42,491 nt of DNA, from positions 1 to 42,491 of the forward strand of contig NZ_NTGE01000121.1 in the NCBI RefSeq assembly GCF_002291145.1, given 5' to 3'. Below the pieces are notes generated by a model that worked only from the letters and a program-made list of their open reading frames with translations, was not told the DNA's origin and ran no database searches. Numbering within the stretch: the stretch's first letter is position 1; each line of letters begins with the position of its first letter. This document shows, piece by piece, positions 16,413 through 24,617 of the stretch. Source of the DNA: Streptomyces sp. SA15 (GTDB lineage: Bacteria; Actinomycetota; Actinomycetes; Streptomycetales; Streptomycetaceae). Made by a program: the position numbers and the translations under genes.

Positions 16413-16551
16413 GCCCGCCCTCTGCCTTGCCGGACGTGCGGGCACGGCGGTCGTCGCCGGCGCCCGCTGGTATGCCGGTTGCCGCCGTTCCTAGACTGGG
16501 AGCGGAGGCCGGCCCGGCGGTGCGTCCGGTGCGGGAAGGCGGTGGCGCTCC

Positions 16552-17313
16552 ATGCCGTACGTCGCTGTGAGTGCGCTCAGCCATCCCGGGCTGCTCCGCG
16601 ACCGGAACGAGGACAGCCTCGTCGTCGGACCGTGGACGCTGTGCGCCACCGTGACCGAGAATCCGCAGACCCTGGTCTTCCCGCTCGGCACACCCCTCGT
16701 CGTCGCCGTCGCCGACGGGCTCGGCGGGCATCCCGGCGGCGAGGTGGCCAGCGCCCTGGTCGTCCGCCGGCTCGCATCGACCGGCCCCGCACTGAGCAGC
16801 GAGGACGCTGTCCGCGACGCCCTCAACGCCTGCAACCGCGCCGTGTACGAGGCCGCCGGCGGCGATGCGGGAGGCGATCTCGCCACGATGGGGACGACGG
16901 TCGCCGGAGTCGTGGTACAGCCTGACTCCCTGCTGGCGTTCAACGTGGGCGACAGCCGGGTCTTCGCGGCCTCCGGCGACGGGCTGCGCCAGGTCAGCGT
17001 CGACGACAGCCCTCCGCTCGCACCCGGGCAGCGCACCACGTCCATCGTCACCCAGTGCCTGGGCGGCAGCCCCGGCTACCGCGCCGTCCTTCCCCATGTG
17101 ACGGCCGCGCCTTTGGCGCCCGGCGACCGCTACCTGATCTGCACCGACGGTCTGACCGACCCGCTGACGGAGGACGTGCTCGAGGAGGTGATGCGGGAGT
17201 ACGACGACGGCCGGGCGGCCTTCGAACTGTGGAAGTCCGCCATCGCGGCGGGCGGCCCCGACAACATCACGCTGGCGGTCGTACGCGTCGGGGAGGAGGT
17301 CGGGGACGAGTAG
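16552..17313 (+). CDS. PP2C family serine/threonine protein phosphatase
   Basis: The 253-residue protein has the complete set of PPM motifs: RNEDSL (18-23), VADGLGGHPGGEVAS, MGTTVAGVVV, NVGDSRVF, VTQCLGG, CTDGLTD and GGPDNITLAVV. The conserved aspartates bind the two Mn/Mg ions, so it should dephosphorylate phospho-Ser/Thr, opposing a Hanks-type kinase, in the cytoplasm. There is no membrane segment or extra domain. The start at 16552 has a GAAGGCGG ribosome site. No kinase lies nearby, so it is likely a free-standing member of the phosphatase set. Confidence 0.9.
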   Translation: MPYVAVSALSHPGLLRDRNEDSLVVGPWTLCATVTENPQTLVFPLGTPLVVAVADGLGGHPGGEVASALVVRRLASTGPALSSEDAVRDALNACNRAVYEAAGGDAGGDLATMGTTVAGVVVQPDSLLAFNVGDSRVFAASGDGLRQVSVDDSPPLAPGQRTTSIVTQCLGGSPGYRAVLPHVTAAPLAPGDRYLICTDGLTDPLTEDVLEEVMREYDDGRAAFELWKSAIAAGGPDNITLAVVRVGEEVGDE

Positions 17314-17327
17314 GTCCCTCAGCTCCC

Positions 17328-17999
17328 TCAGGTCCCTCGGGGACGATCCGCATCGTTCTGCGGATAGCCGTACCGTCCGTGCAGCCGGACGAAGCGGGCC
17401 GCGGTCAGGACCCGCCGCCGCTCCAGCCCCGAGGCGGTGCGCACGAAGCACACCACCTGCTCGTGCCCGCCCGGCCCGATCGGCTGAACCAGGCGGCCGG
17501 ACGGCCGCACCTGCGCGATCAGCGGCGCGGGCACGTCCGGGAAGGCGGCCGACACGATGACCGCGTCGTACGGCGCGCGCTCCGGCACGCCGCCACTGCC
17601 GTCGCCGACCCGCAGCTCCACGTTCCGCACGCCATGCAGCGTGAGGTTGCCGCGTGCCTGCCGGGCGAGGTCCGGCCGCATCTCGATGCTGACCACGTCG
17701 GCGGCCAGCCGGGCGAGCAGCGCGGTCTGGAAGCCGAGACCGGTACCGACCTCGAGGACGTGCTCGCGCCCTTCCAGCCCCAGGCTCTCGATCATCATGG
17801 CGGACAGCGACGGTTGGGTGGTGACCTGCCCCTGCCCGATCGGAACGGGTACGTCCCGGTAGGCGGCGGCCACCTGACCGGCCGGGACGAAGTGCGCCCG
17901 GGGCGTCGTCCGCACGGCCTCGAGCAGCCGCTCGTCCCGGATCCCGGCGGCTCTGAGGGCCCGCACGAGATCCTCGGGCTCCTTGGGTCCGGAGCTCAT
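17328..17999 (-). CDS. Protein-L-isoaspartate O-methyltransferase family protein
   Basis: The 223-residue protein fits the PIMT family: LLEAVRTTPRAHFVPAG, YRDVPVPIGQGQVTTQPSLSAMMIE, the SAM-binding VLEVGTGLGFQTALLARLA (about 81-99), and LVQPIGPGG near the C-terminus. It would methylate damaged L-isoaspartyl residues in proteins, or act on a related substrate; actinobacterial paralogs include peptide-modifying forms, but no precursor peptide is seen here. It converges on the PP2C gene with a 14-nt gap. A GGTGAG ribosome site precedes ATG 17999. Confidence 0.85.
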   Translation of the reverse strand: MSSGPKEPEDLVRALRAAGIRDERLLEAVRTTPRAHFVPAGQVAAAYRDVPVPIGQGQVTTQPSLSAMMIESLGLEGREHVLEVGTGLGFQTALLARLAADVVSIEMRPDLARQARGNLTLHGVRNVELRVGDGSGGVPERAPYDAVIVSAAFPDVPAPLIAQVRPSGRLVQPIGPGGHEQVVCFVRTASGLERRRVLTAARFVRLHGRYGYPQNDADRPRGT

Positions 18000-18144
18000 G
18001 GGAGGCTCACCACACTGTCAGGCTAGGCCTGTCGGGCGGATCATGCCGTCAATCTCGTGCTCGGTTGCGTACCCGCGTGAGTCATGGTCCGGATACTCGG
18101 CACGCCGCGCCGGGACCAGGTCCCGGCCGGGTCATGCCACCGTG

Positions 18145-18372
18145 TCAACGGACGTCGTGAAAGGTCGCCCCTGCCGCGTCGAGTGCTTTGGCGACGTTGC
18201 GATAGACCTGGGCAACTTGTCCGGCGAGGTCGCCCGGTGCCACGAGGCCGCCGTTCTCGCCCCAGGCGACCTGTCCCGCGATGTGGACCTGTCTGCTCCC
18301 CGTCGCCACCGCCACATGGTGGTAGATCGGGACTCGGACATGCCCGTCCGGGTTGATGAGCGAAACAGCCAT
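18145..18372 (-). pseudogene. Truncated RidA/YjgF family gene
   Basis: The frame starts with a good ribosome site (AAGGAG) at ATG 18372 and reads as a RidA N-terminal half: YHHVAVATGSRQVHIAGQVAW...LVAPGDLAGQVAQVYRNVAKALDAAGATF. It stops at HDVR, about 75 residues, where full RidA proteins continue to about 130. No in-frame or frame-shifted continuation in 18001-18144 resembles the missing C-terminal half, which holds the conserved arginine of the imine-deaminase site. It is 31 nt downstream of an XRE regulator and is probably that regulator's former target. A genuine short protein cannot be ruled out. Confidence 0.65.
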
Positions 18373-18403
18373 GAGATCTCCTTGTGTCCGTGGTCGAGGG
18401 TTC

Positions 18404-19285
18404 TTACGGCATCGCGGTGGCGACCTCAGGTTCCTGTTGATCGGCGACCTGGTTCGCCAACAGTCGCAGCGCGTCGGCCGAGGCGCTGTCGTTGGGTGTA
18501 TAGACCTCGAGCCGGTGGTCGGGGCTGTCGGGCTGGAGCCACACCTGGTAGTCGACGTCGACCCTTCCGACGGTCGGGTGTTGCAGCCACATGGTGCCCA
18601 CGGTGCAGTCCGCGACGTCGCCTTTGGCCCATAGCGCGGCGAAGTCGCCGCAGCGCATGGCGAGTTCGCCGATCAATTCGGCCAGCCGGGCGTCGGTGGG
18701 GTACCTGCCCGCGGTGAGCCGCAGGTAGGCGACATGAGTGCGGGCCAGTTCATCCCAGTTTCGGTGCAGGTCGCGGGTAAGCGAGTCGAGGAAGAACATC
18801 CGGGGGATGGACGGCCGTCGTGCCAGATCGTGGGGCGCGTCGAAGCCGACGTGTTCTGCGACGAGGGCATGTCCGGTGCGGTTCCAGGCCAGCACGTCGC
18901 CGCGGCGGCCGAGCACGACGGCCGGTGTGGTTTCACCCAGGGACTTCAGGAGCGCCAGTACCCGTGGGTGTGGCCTTTCCGGGCGAGGACGCACCAGGCG
19001 TGACGTCGTGGGCTGACGGGCGAGGTTGTGCAGGTGGGCTGTCTCGGCCGGATCGAGCCGGAGCACGCCTGCGAGCGCGTCCAGGACCTGCCGGGAGGCC
19101 GTACCGGCCTGACCTTGCTCCAGCCGCGTGTAGTAGCCGGCGCTCACACCGGCGAGCTGGGCGAGCTCCTCACGGCGCAGGCCCGGTACACGGCGGGCGG
19201 CGCCGTACGTGCGCAGTCCGACGTCGCCGGGCGTGACCCGGTCGCGGCGGGTCTTGAGATAGGCCCCGAGGCTCTCCAGCTCCAT
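18404..19285 (-). CDS. XRE-type regulator with MmyB-like ligand-binding domain
   Basis: The 293-residue protein has an N-terminal helix-turn-helix (LGAYLKTRRDRVTP...RVPGLRREELAQLAGVSAGYYTRLEQG, about 5-60) and a C-terminal MmyB/MltR PAS-like domain (RGDVLAWNRTGHAL ... VGRVDVDYQVWLQPDSPDHRLEVYTP). In Streptomyces such proteins usually repress an adjacent oxidoreductase or ligand gene, possibly sensing fatty acids. ATG 19285 gives the standard MELESLGAYL N-terminus but lacks a ribosome site; GTG 19306, seven codons earlier, has AGGA upstream and may be the true start. The broken RidA gene lies just downstream in the same direction. Confidence 0.88.
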   Translation of the reverse strand: MELESLGAYLKTRRDRVTPGDVGLRTYGAARRVPGLRREELAQLAGVSAGYYTRLEQGQAGTASRQVLDALAGVLRLDPAETAHLHNLARQPTTSRLVRPRPERPHPRVLALLKSLGETTPAVVLGRRGDVLAWNRTGHALVAEHVGFDAPHDLARRPSIPRMFFLDSLTRDLHRNWDELARTHVAYLRLTAGRYPTDARLAELIGELAMRCGDFAALWAKGDVADCTVGTMWLQHPTVGRVDVDYQVWLQPDSPDHRLEVYTPNDSASADALRLLANQVADQQEPEVATAMP

Positions 19286-19390
19286 GACTGCGAGCGTAGG
19301 CGCCACGGTCCGTTCCTGGGTGCCCCTGTGAGGTGTACCCGGGCACGGACCGGCCTGCGAACCCAGCGGCCTCTGACAGCCGTCGAACGC

Positions 19391-20920
19391 CTACAGGAAA
19401 CTGACGTTCTGCGCGAGCGCGAGCCGGCCGGAGTAGTTGATGGTGTTGGTGGCCGGGCGCATGTAGGCGCGCCAGGCGTCCGAGCCGGACTCGCGGCCAC
19501 CGCCGGTCTCCTTCTCACCACCGAAGGCGCCGCCGATCTCCGCTCCGGAGGTACCGATGTTGACGTTGGCGATGCCGCAGTCGGAGCCCTCGGCGGACAG
19601 GAAGCGTTCGGCTTCCTGCTGGTCGCGGGTGAAGATGCTGGAGGACAGGCCCTGCGGGACGTCGTTGTGCAGGGCGATGGCCTCCTCGAAGGTGTCGTAG
19701 GTCAGGACGTAGAGGATGGGGGCGAAGGTCTCCTCCCGGACCACGTCGGTCTGTTCGTCGACGCGGACGATGACCGGCTCGACGTAGGCGGCCCGGGGTG
19801 CCGAGTCGGCCAGGCGCCGGTTGCCGCCCGCGAGGACCTTGCCGCCCTGTGCCTGCGCGCGGGCGACCGCGTCCCGCATGGCGTCGAGAGCGGTCGTGGA
19901 GATGAGGGGTCCGACCAAAGTGCCCTCGTCGAACGGGTCGCCGATGGGGAGTTGGGCGTACGCGGCCGTCAGGCGCGCGACGAGCGTGTCCGCGATGTCG
20001 CGGTGGACGATCAGACGCCGCAACGTGGTGCAGCGCTGTCCCGCCGTACCGGCGGCGGCGAACACGATGCCCTGCACGGCGAGGTCGAGGTCGGCCGAGG
20101 GGGCGACGACGGCGGCGTTGTTGCCGCCGAGCTCCAGCAGGCTGCGGCCGAAGCGGGCCGCGACCCGGGGGCCGACCTCGCGGCCCATGCGGGTGGAGCC
20201 GGTGGCGCTGACGAGCGCGACGCGCGGGTCGTCCACCAGCTTCTCGCCGATGACGCGGTCGCCGAGCAGCAGTCGGTGCACGTCGCGGGGCGCGCCGACC
20301 TCCTCTGCCCCCTGGGCCAGCAACCGCTCACAGGCCAGGGAGATCAGCGGGGTGAGCTCCGAGGGCTTCCAGATCACGGTGTCGCCGCAGGCCAGGGCCA
20401 CGGCGGTGTTCCACGACCACACGGCGGCGGGGAAGTTGAACGCGGAGATGACACCGACCACACCCAGGGGGTGCCAGGTCTCGGCCAGGCGGTGGCCGGG
20501 GCGCTCGGAGGCGATCGTGCGGCCGTAGAGCTGGCGGGACAGACCGACCGCGAAGTCGCAGATGTCGATCATCTCCTGGACCTCGCCGAGCGCTTCCGAG
20601 CGGATCTTGCCCGCTTCGATGGTGATCAGGTCGGCCAGGTCGCTCTTGTGCTCGCGCAGCAACTCGCCGAGGCGGCGCACCAGTTCGCCGCGGCGGGGCG
20701 CCGGCGTGGTGCGCCAGGCGAGGAACGCCTCGCGGGTGGCGGCGACGGCCTCCTCGGCGTCGGCGTCGGTCGCTGCGGTCAGGCCGAAGAGGTTCTCGCC
20801 GGTGATGGGCGTACGGGACTGGAGGCCGGTGCCTTCCGGGACGGTCACGCCGATGCGCTGAAGGCTCGTTCGGGCACGGGCGCGCAGGTCCTCGGTGGTG
20901 GGCAGGGCGGTGCTGGTCAT
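19391..20920 (-). CDS. amaB: ALDH7-type aldehyde dehydrogenase (2-aminoadipate semialdehyde / piperideine-6-carboxylate dehydrogenase)
   Basis: The 509-residue aldehyde dehydrogenase has general base E263 (LLELGGNN) and nucleophile C297 (AGQRCTTLRRL). Family-7 features are clear: GVVGVISAFNFPAAVWSWNTAVALACGDTVIWKPSELTPL and the C-terminal NIGTSGAEIGGAFGGEKETGGGRESGSDAWRAYMR. ALDH7 enzymes oxidise 2-aminoadipate 6-semialdehyde, in equilibrium with piperideine-6-carboxylate, to 2-aminoadipate in lysine degradation. The ATG overlaps the stop of the HglS-like gene as ATGA, so it is translationally coupled to the enzyme acting later on the same route. This context makes the lysine assignment strong, although the gene symbol is by analogy with Pseudomonas. 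Confidence 0.88.
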   Translation of the reverse strand: MTSTALPTTEDLRARARTSLQRIGVTVPEGTGLQSRTPITGENLFGLTAATDADAEEAVAATREAFLAWRTTPAPRRGELVRRLGELLREHKSDLADLITIEAGKIRSEALGEVQEMIDICDFAVGLSRQLYGRTIASERPGHRLAETWHPLGVVGVISAFNFPAAVWSWNTAVALACGDTVIWKPSELTPLISLACERLLAQGAEEVGAPRDVHRLLLGDRVIGEKLVDDPRVALVSATGSTRMGREVGPRVAARFGRSLLELGGNNAAVVAPSADLDLAVQGIVFAAAGTAGQRCTTLRRLIVHRDIADTLVARLTAAYAQLPIGDPFDEGTLVGPLISTTALDAMRDAVARAQAQGGKVLAGGNRRLADSAPRAAYVEPVIVRVDEQTDVVREETFAPILYVLTYDTFEEAIALHNDVPQGLSSSIFTRDQQEAERFLSAEGSDCGIANVNIGTSGAEIGGAFGGEKETGGGRESGSDAWRAYMRPATNTINYSGRLALAQNVSFL

Positions 20921-22314
20921 GATGCTCCCTTGAGGGTGGTGAGGTGCAGTTCCCCGGCGACCTGGGCGAGGGAGTCGTTCTGCTGCCGTTCGTACAGGGC
21001 GAAGGGGTCCAGGACGTCTCGCTCGATGGCGCCGGAGAGCCAGTCGCTGTCGTAGGCGGTGCCCTGCTGGTCGTTGTCCCGGGAGCCCGCGTCGCTGAGG
21101 TTGGACTGGAAGATGCCGGCCGCCGAGCGGGGCAGGAAATCCTCGTAGACGATGGGCTCGGCCCGTACCCAGCCCTGTGCCACCAGGTCGCTGAGGGCTG
21201 CGGGTGGGCGGCTGCCGCCTCGCGGCCGGTCGGGCGCGACGTGGTAGGTGAAGTACGCCAACCCCTGGGCGGCGAGGTCGCGTTCGGTGCCCGGGACGTT
21301 TTCCGCCCACAGGGTGCGCGCGAGTTCGGCCCGGTCGGCTCCGGGACGCAGGGCCGCCTGCTCGTCGACGAGGGAGAGCAGGCGGTCGTAGAGCGCGCGG
21401 CCCGCACGGGTCACGGCGATGCCGCGGGCTTCGACCTCGCCGAAGCGCACGCGAAGGGCTCCGCGGGTGACGCTGCCGTCCGCGAGGCGCAGGGCACGGG
21501 GTTCGGCGAGGGCCCGGAAGGACGTCTGGCGCAGCAGCAGGTCGGGGCCCTTCCACCTGGGAGGCCCCTGGACGGTGTCGATCATCTCGATGCCGCGCTC
21601 GGTCATACGACGGTAGAGGTCGTCGATGTCCAGGACGCGCGGGGTGAGGTGGTTGATGTGGGTGCTGCGCACGCCGCCGATGTCCGCGGCGACGGCGGAA
21701 ACCCGCTCCAGGGTCTCGTACCAGGCCTTGTCGATCGGCTCGGTCGACAACTCGATGGCGTCGACGGCGAGTTGGAGGAAGCGTTCGGCCTCCTTCTCGG
21801 GCAGTTCACGCTCGGCCTCCGCCCGGTCGGCCAGCGCGAGCAGCTCCGGCGGGAACAACTCGCGGGTGGCGAGGAACGTCTCCAGGCGGGAGCGCAGGTC
21901 GGCGTCGAAGAACCGCGGGTCCGCCGGGGTGAGCATGGAGGTGAAGACCCGGAAGGGGTTGCGGGCCAGTTCCTCGCCGTCGACGGGACGGAACGCGGTC
22001 GACACCACGGGCACCGCGCTGGAGGCGGCTTCCCGCAGGTCGTAGAAGCCGACCGGGTGCATGCCCAGGGCGCCGAAGACGCGGGCGACCTGCCGCAGTT
22101 CGGCGGGGGTGCCGACGCGGATGGCGCCGTGCCGTTCCGCGGTCACCCGGCTGATGGAGCCGAGCCGTTCGGCGTCGGCGCCCCGGGCGCGCAGGACGTC
22201 CTCGTTGACCTCGCGGGAGACGTCCACGAGCGTGGTGTAGGCGGGGACCTCCCGGCCGTACATGTCGGAGAGCCGGGCGGCGAAGGCGGCACGCAGCTGC
22301 CACTGGCTGATCAT
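20917..22314 (-). CDS. hglS: 2-oxoadipate dioxygenase/decarboxylase (HglS/YdcJ, DUF1338 family)
   Basis: The 465-residue protein belongs to the VOC-related HglS group. Likely Fe(II) ligands are visible: H62 (ERHGAIRVG), H222 (STHINHLTPRVLD) and a glutamate in RVRFGEVEARGIA (E293 or E295). GIEMIDTVQGPPRWKGPDLLLRQTSFRAL is another typical block. HglS converts 2-oxoadipate with O2 to D-2-hydroxyglutarate, the last unusual step of the bacterial aminoadipate pathway for lysine. Start ATG 22314. It sits between a FAD oxidase and the ALDH7 gene; an aminotransferase making 2-oxoadipate from 2-aminoadipate is missing here and must be encoded elsewhere. Confidence 0.88.
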   Translation of the reverse strand: MISQWQLRAAFAARLSDMYGREVPAYTTLVDVSREVNEDVLRARGADAERLGSISRVTAERHGAIRVGTPAELRQVARVFGALGMHPVGFYDLREAASSAVPVVSTAFRPVDGEELARNPFRVFTSMLTPADPRFFDADLRSRLETFLATRELFPPELLALADRAEAERELPEKEAERFLQLAVDAIELSTEPIDKAWYETLERVSAVAADIGGVRSTHINHLTPRVLDIDDLYRRMTERGIEMIDTVQGPPRWKGPDLLLRQTSFRALAEPRALRLADGSVTRGALRVRFGEVEARGIAVTRAGRALYDRLLSLVDEQAALRPGADRAELARTLWAENVPGTERDLAAQGLAYFTYHVAPDRPRGGSRPPAALSDLVAQGWVRAEPIVYEDFLPRSAAGIFQSNLSDAGSRDNDQQGTAYDSDWLSGAIERDVLDPFALYERQQNDSLAQVAGELHLTTLKGAS

Positions 22315-22382
22315 GGAAGGGCCTGCCTCTCGAACAGGGGGCTCAGCAGCGGAGTTCTGGGTGTCCGGGGTGTTCGGGGTTT

Positions 22383-23600
22383 TCACACCACATGGGCTTC
22401 GGGGCGGACTTCGGCTCCCGCCCGGAAGCGGTCGGCGCTGAGCGGGGAGATGTCGACGAACGGTTCGCGGTCCAGGCAGAGGTCGCGCAGGATCTCGCCG
22501 ACGGCGGGGCCCTGCAGGAAGCCGTGGCCGGAGAATCCGGTGGCGTACAGGAAGTTGCCGAGCTCGCCGGAGCGTCCGATGAGGGCGTTGTGGTCGGGGG
22601 TGACCTCGTACAGGCCGGCCCAGCCGCCGACGGTCTTCATGCCGGCCAGTTCGGGGGCCCGTCGCCGTACGGCGTTCCGGAACAGGTCGAGCCACTGAGG
22701 GGTCCAGGTGGTGTCGAAGCCGTCGGGCTGGTCGGGGTCGGCCAGGCCGAACAGGAGGCCGTCGTCGCTGTTGTGGAAGTAGGCCGACGAGGCGAAGTCG
22801 ATGGTGAAGGGGATGCGGGGCGCCGGGGGCGAAAGCGGTTCGGTGAAGGCGAGTTGGCGGCGTACCGGCCTGACCGGGAGGTCGATGCCGACCATGTCGC
22901 CGATCTGCCCGGACCAGGCGCCCGCCGCACAGATGACGGTGGAGCAGGCGATGCGGCCGCGGCCGGTGTGGACGGCGGTTACCCGGTCGCCGGCCGTGTC
23001 GATGCCGGACACGGTGGTGTGCGTGGCGAAGGTGACGCCGGCTCGGGCGGCGGCGTCGGCGTATCCGCGCACGACCAGGCCGGGGCGGGCGTGGCCGTCG
23101 GTGGGCGAGTAGGCGGCGGCCACGAGTCCGTCGGTGTCGACGTAGGGACACAAGGCGCGGGCCTCGTCCGGGGTGATCATGCGGGTGGGGACGTCCAGTG
23201 CGTTCTGGGTCCTGACGCCGGCCTCGAAGTCCGCGGCCTGCCGGTCGGTGGTGAGCAGGAAGAGGTAGCCGACGGTGTCGAGGCGGATGTCCGCGCCGGG
23301 GCGGTGCGGGAAGTCCAGGTAGGCGCGCAGGCTTCGGCTGCCGAGTTCGATGTTGAGCGGGTCGGAGAACTGGGCGCGTACTCCGCCGATCGGTTTGCCC
23401 GAGCTGCCGCAGGCCAGGTCGCCGCGCTCGACCACGACGATGTCGCTCACCCCCGCCTCGGCGAGATGGAACGCGGCACTGGCACCCATCACGCCACCGC
23501 CGATGATCACGACATCCGCGGTCGGCGGAACGGAGCGGAGAGTGGATGAGACGGAGCGGAGAGTGGATGAGACGGAGCGGAGAGTGGATGAGGAGGACAA
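22383..23600 (-). CDS. FAD-dependent amine oxidase (DAO family), probable L-pipecolate or related oxidase
   Basis: The 405-residue flavoprotein of the glycine/D-amino-acid oxidase family has the dinucleotide fold ADVVIIGGGVMGASAAFHLAEAG (about 28-50), then ERGDLACGSSGKPIGGVRAQFS. The C-terminal DHNALIGRSGELGNFLYATGFSGHGFLQGPAVGE closes the FAD site. In the aminoadipate pathway such an oxidase (AmaA-type) turns L-pipecolate into piperideine-6-carboxylate, the substrate of the ALDH7 enzyme two genes downstream, which is the favoured role; sarcosine oxidase-like activity is an alternative. Start TTG 23600 has GAAGGGA seven bases upstream. The first 24 residues are three SSTLRSV repeats encoded by a 21-bp DNA repeat and are not part of the fold. 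It is the first gene of the operon. Confidence 0.82.
   Translation of the reverse strand: MSSSSTLRSVSSTLRSVSSTLRSVPPTADVVIIGGGVMGASAAFHLAEAGVSDIVVVERGDLACGSSGKPIGGVRAQFSDPLNIELGSRSLRAYLDFPHRPGADIRLDTVGYLFLLTTDRQAADFEAGVRTQNALDVPTRMITPDEARALCPYVDTDGLVAAAYSPTDGHARPGLVVRGYADAAARAGVTFATHTTVSGIDTAGDRVTAVHTGRGRIACSTVICAAGAWSGQIGDMVGIDLPVRPVRRQLAFTEPLSPPAPRIPFTIDFASSAYFHNSDDGLLFGLADPDQPDGFDTTWTPQWLDLFRNAVRRRAPELAGMKTVGGWAGLYEVTPDHNALIGRSGELGNFLYATGFSGHGFLQGPAVGEILRDLCLDREPFVDISPLSADRFRAGAEVRPEAHVV
23530..23592. repeat. Three perfect tandem copies of a 21-bp unit
   Basis: Copies at 23530-23550, 23551-23571 and 23572-23592 are identical (each begins ACGGAGCGGAG). The unit is seven codons long and in frame with the FAD oxidase gene, giving SSTLRSV three times at its N-terminus. 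Copy number could vary by slippage without breaking the frame. It is not CRISPR: there are no spacers. Confidence 0.95.
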
Positions 23601-23736
23601 CAGGCCGTCCCTTCCATAGGCCGACGCGAGAGCCGAGGAGACTTCGACTCGGGGGCGTGGCTCGGGCTGTCAGTGAGTGCGAGACGCTGATCAGCTTTCT
23701 GCCCGTCATCGTGGCGCACTCCGACCTTTGACGTCC

Positions 23737-24449
23737 ATGCATGCCGAGCGGATCCTGTCCACGGAGGCCGAAGCCGTCGAGGCGCTGGAGCGCAGCCGGG
23801 CGAGATCTCAGGCGTGCTGGTGGTGGGTCTGTTCGCCACGGCCGCCGCCGAGATCCTGCCGCCGGCCCTGCGGCGAGTGCGCGAGGCCCACCCGCGACTC
23901 GCCGTGCACAGCCGGGACATGGACGTGGACGAGGTGTACGACGCCGTCGCCTCCGGCGCGGTGGACCTGGCGCTCGGCCTGGACCACCCCGATGTGCCCA
24001 TCCCCCGCGATCCGGCCCTGCGGGTGACGCAGCTCTACCGGGAGCGGTTCTCCCTGGCGGTGCCCACCGGGTGGTTGGACGGCCGCGAAGAGGTCGCCCT
24101 GTCCGACACCCGTAACCTGGGGTGGATCCTGCCATCGCCCGACAGCTACTACGGCCGCGCCGTGCGCACCGCCTGCCGACGGGTCGGCATCGAACCCGAT
24201 GTCCAGCACGAGGTGACGGACACCGCGGCCACGCCGGCGCTGGTCGAGTCGGGCATCGGGGTCAGCACCGTGACGGACCTGATGCTCAGGCTGCGCGCCT
24301 CGCACTTCGACGTGGTGCGACTGCGCGAGACGGTCGAGCCGCACATCGTCGTGGTGTTCCGCTCTTTCGCCGAGCACCGGCCCACGGTGGCCGCGCTGGT
24401 CGACGTCCTGCGGGCGGTGGCAGGAACCCGGCGCGGTACGCCGACATAG
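23737..24449 (+). pseudogene. Decayed LysR-type regulator gene (no DNA-binding domain, frameshift)
   Basis: Residues HAERILSTEAEAVEALERSRA, encoded just after 23737, match the linker helix that follows the LysR DNA-binding domain. The reading then shifts frame near 23800-23806 and continues as GVLVVGLFATAAAEILPPALRRVREAHP, a normal LysR effector domain running to 24449. The winged-helix portion (about 60 residues) is absent upstream; only a weak trace (ARHRGALRPLTS) precedes it. A separate open frame from 23814 could still make a 211-residue effector domain alone. It is divergent from the lysine-type operon and was probably its regulator. A sequencing error could explain the frameshift but not the missing N-terminus. 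Confidence 0.7.
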
Positions 24450-24617
24450 AACAGGCGCTGCTCGCCCTGCCGTCGCATCCGTGCCGCCCGCCATGCGGCT
24501 GGACCGGGAGCAGAAACGGCTCGTCCGCGGGCACTGCCCGGCGCAGTCGAATGCGCTGCCTCCCGATCGACGTAAGAGTGAAGGCAGCACATCCCAGGAC
24601 TTCAGGAGCACCCCATC

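Noticed and set aside
19028..21055. A 675-codon plus-strand frame opposite the XRE regulator and ALDH7 genes.
   Set aside because: Low-complexity shadow composition without motifs; the minus-strand genes have catalytic residues and coupled starts.
23530..23592. Three direct repeats considered as a CRISPR remnant.
   Set aside because: The copies are contiguous without spacers and lie in frame inside a coding region; no cas genes are present.
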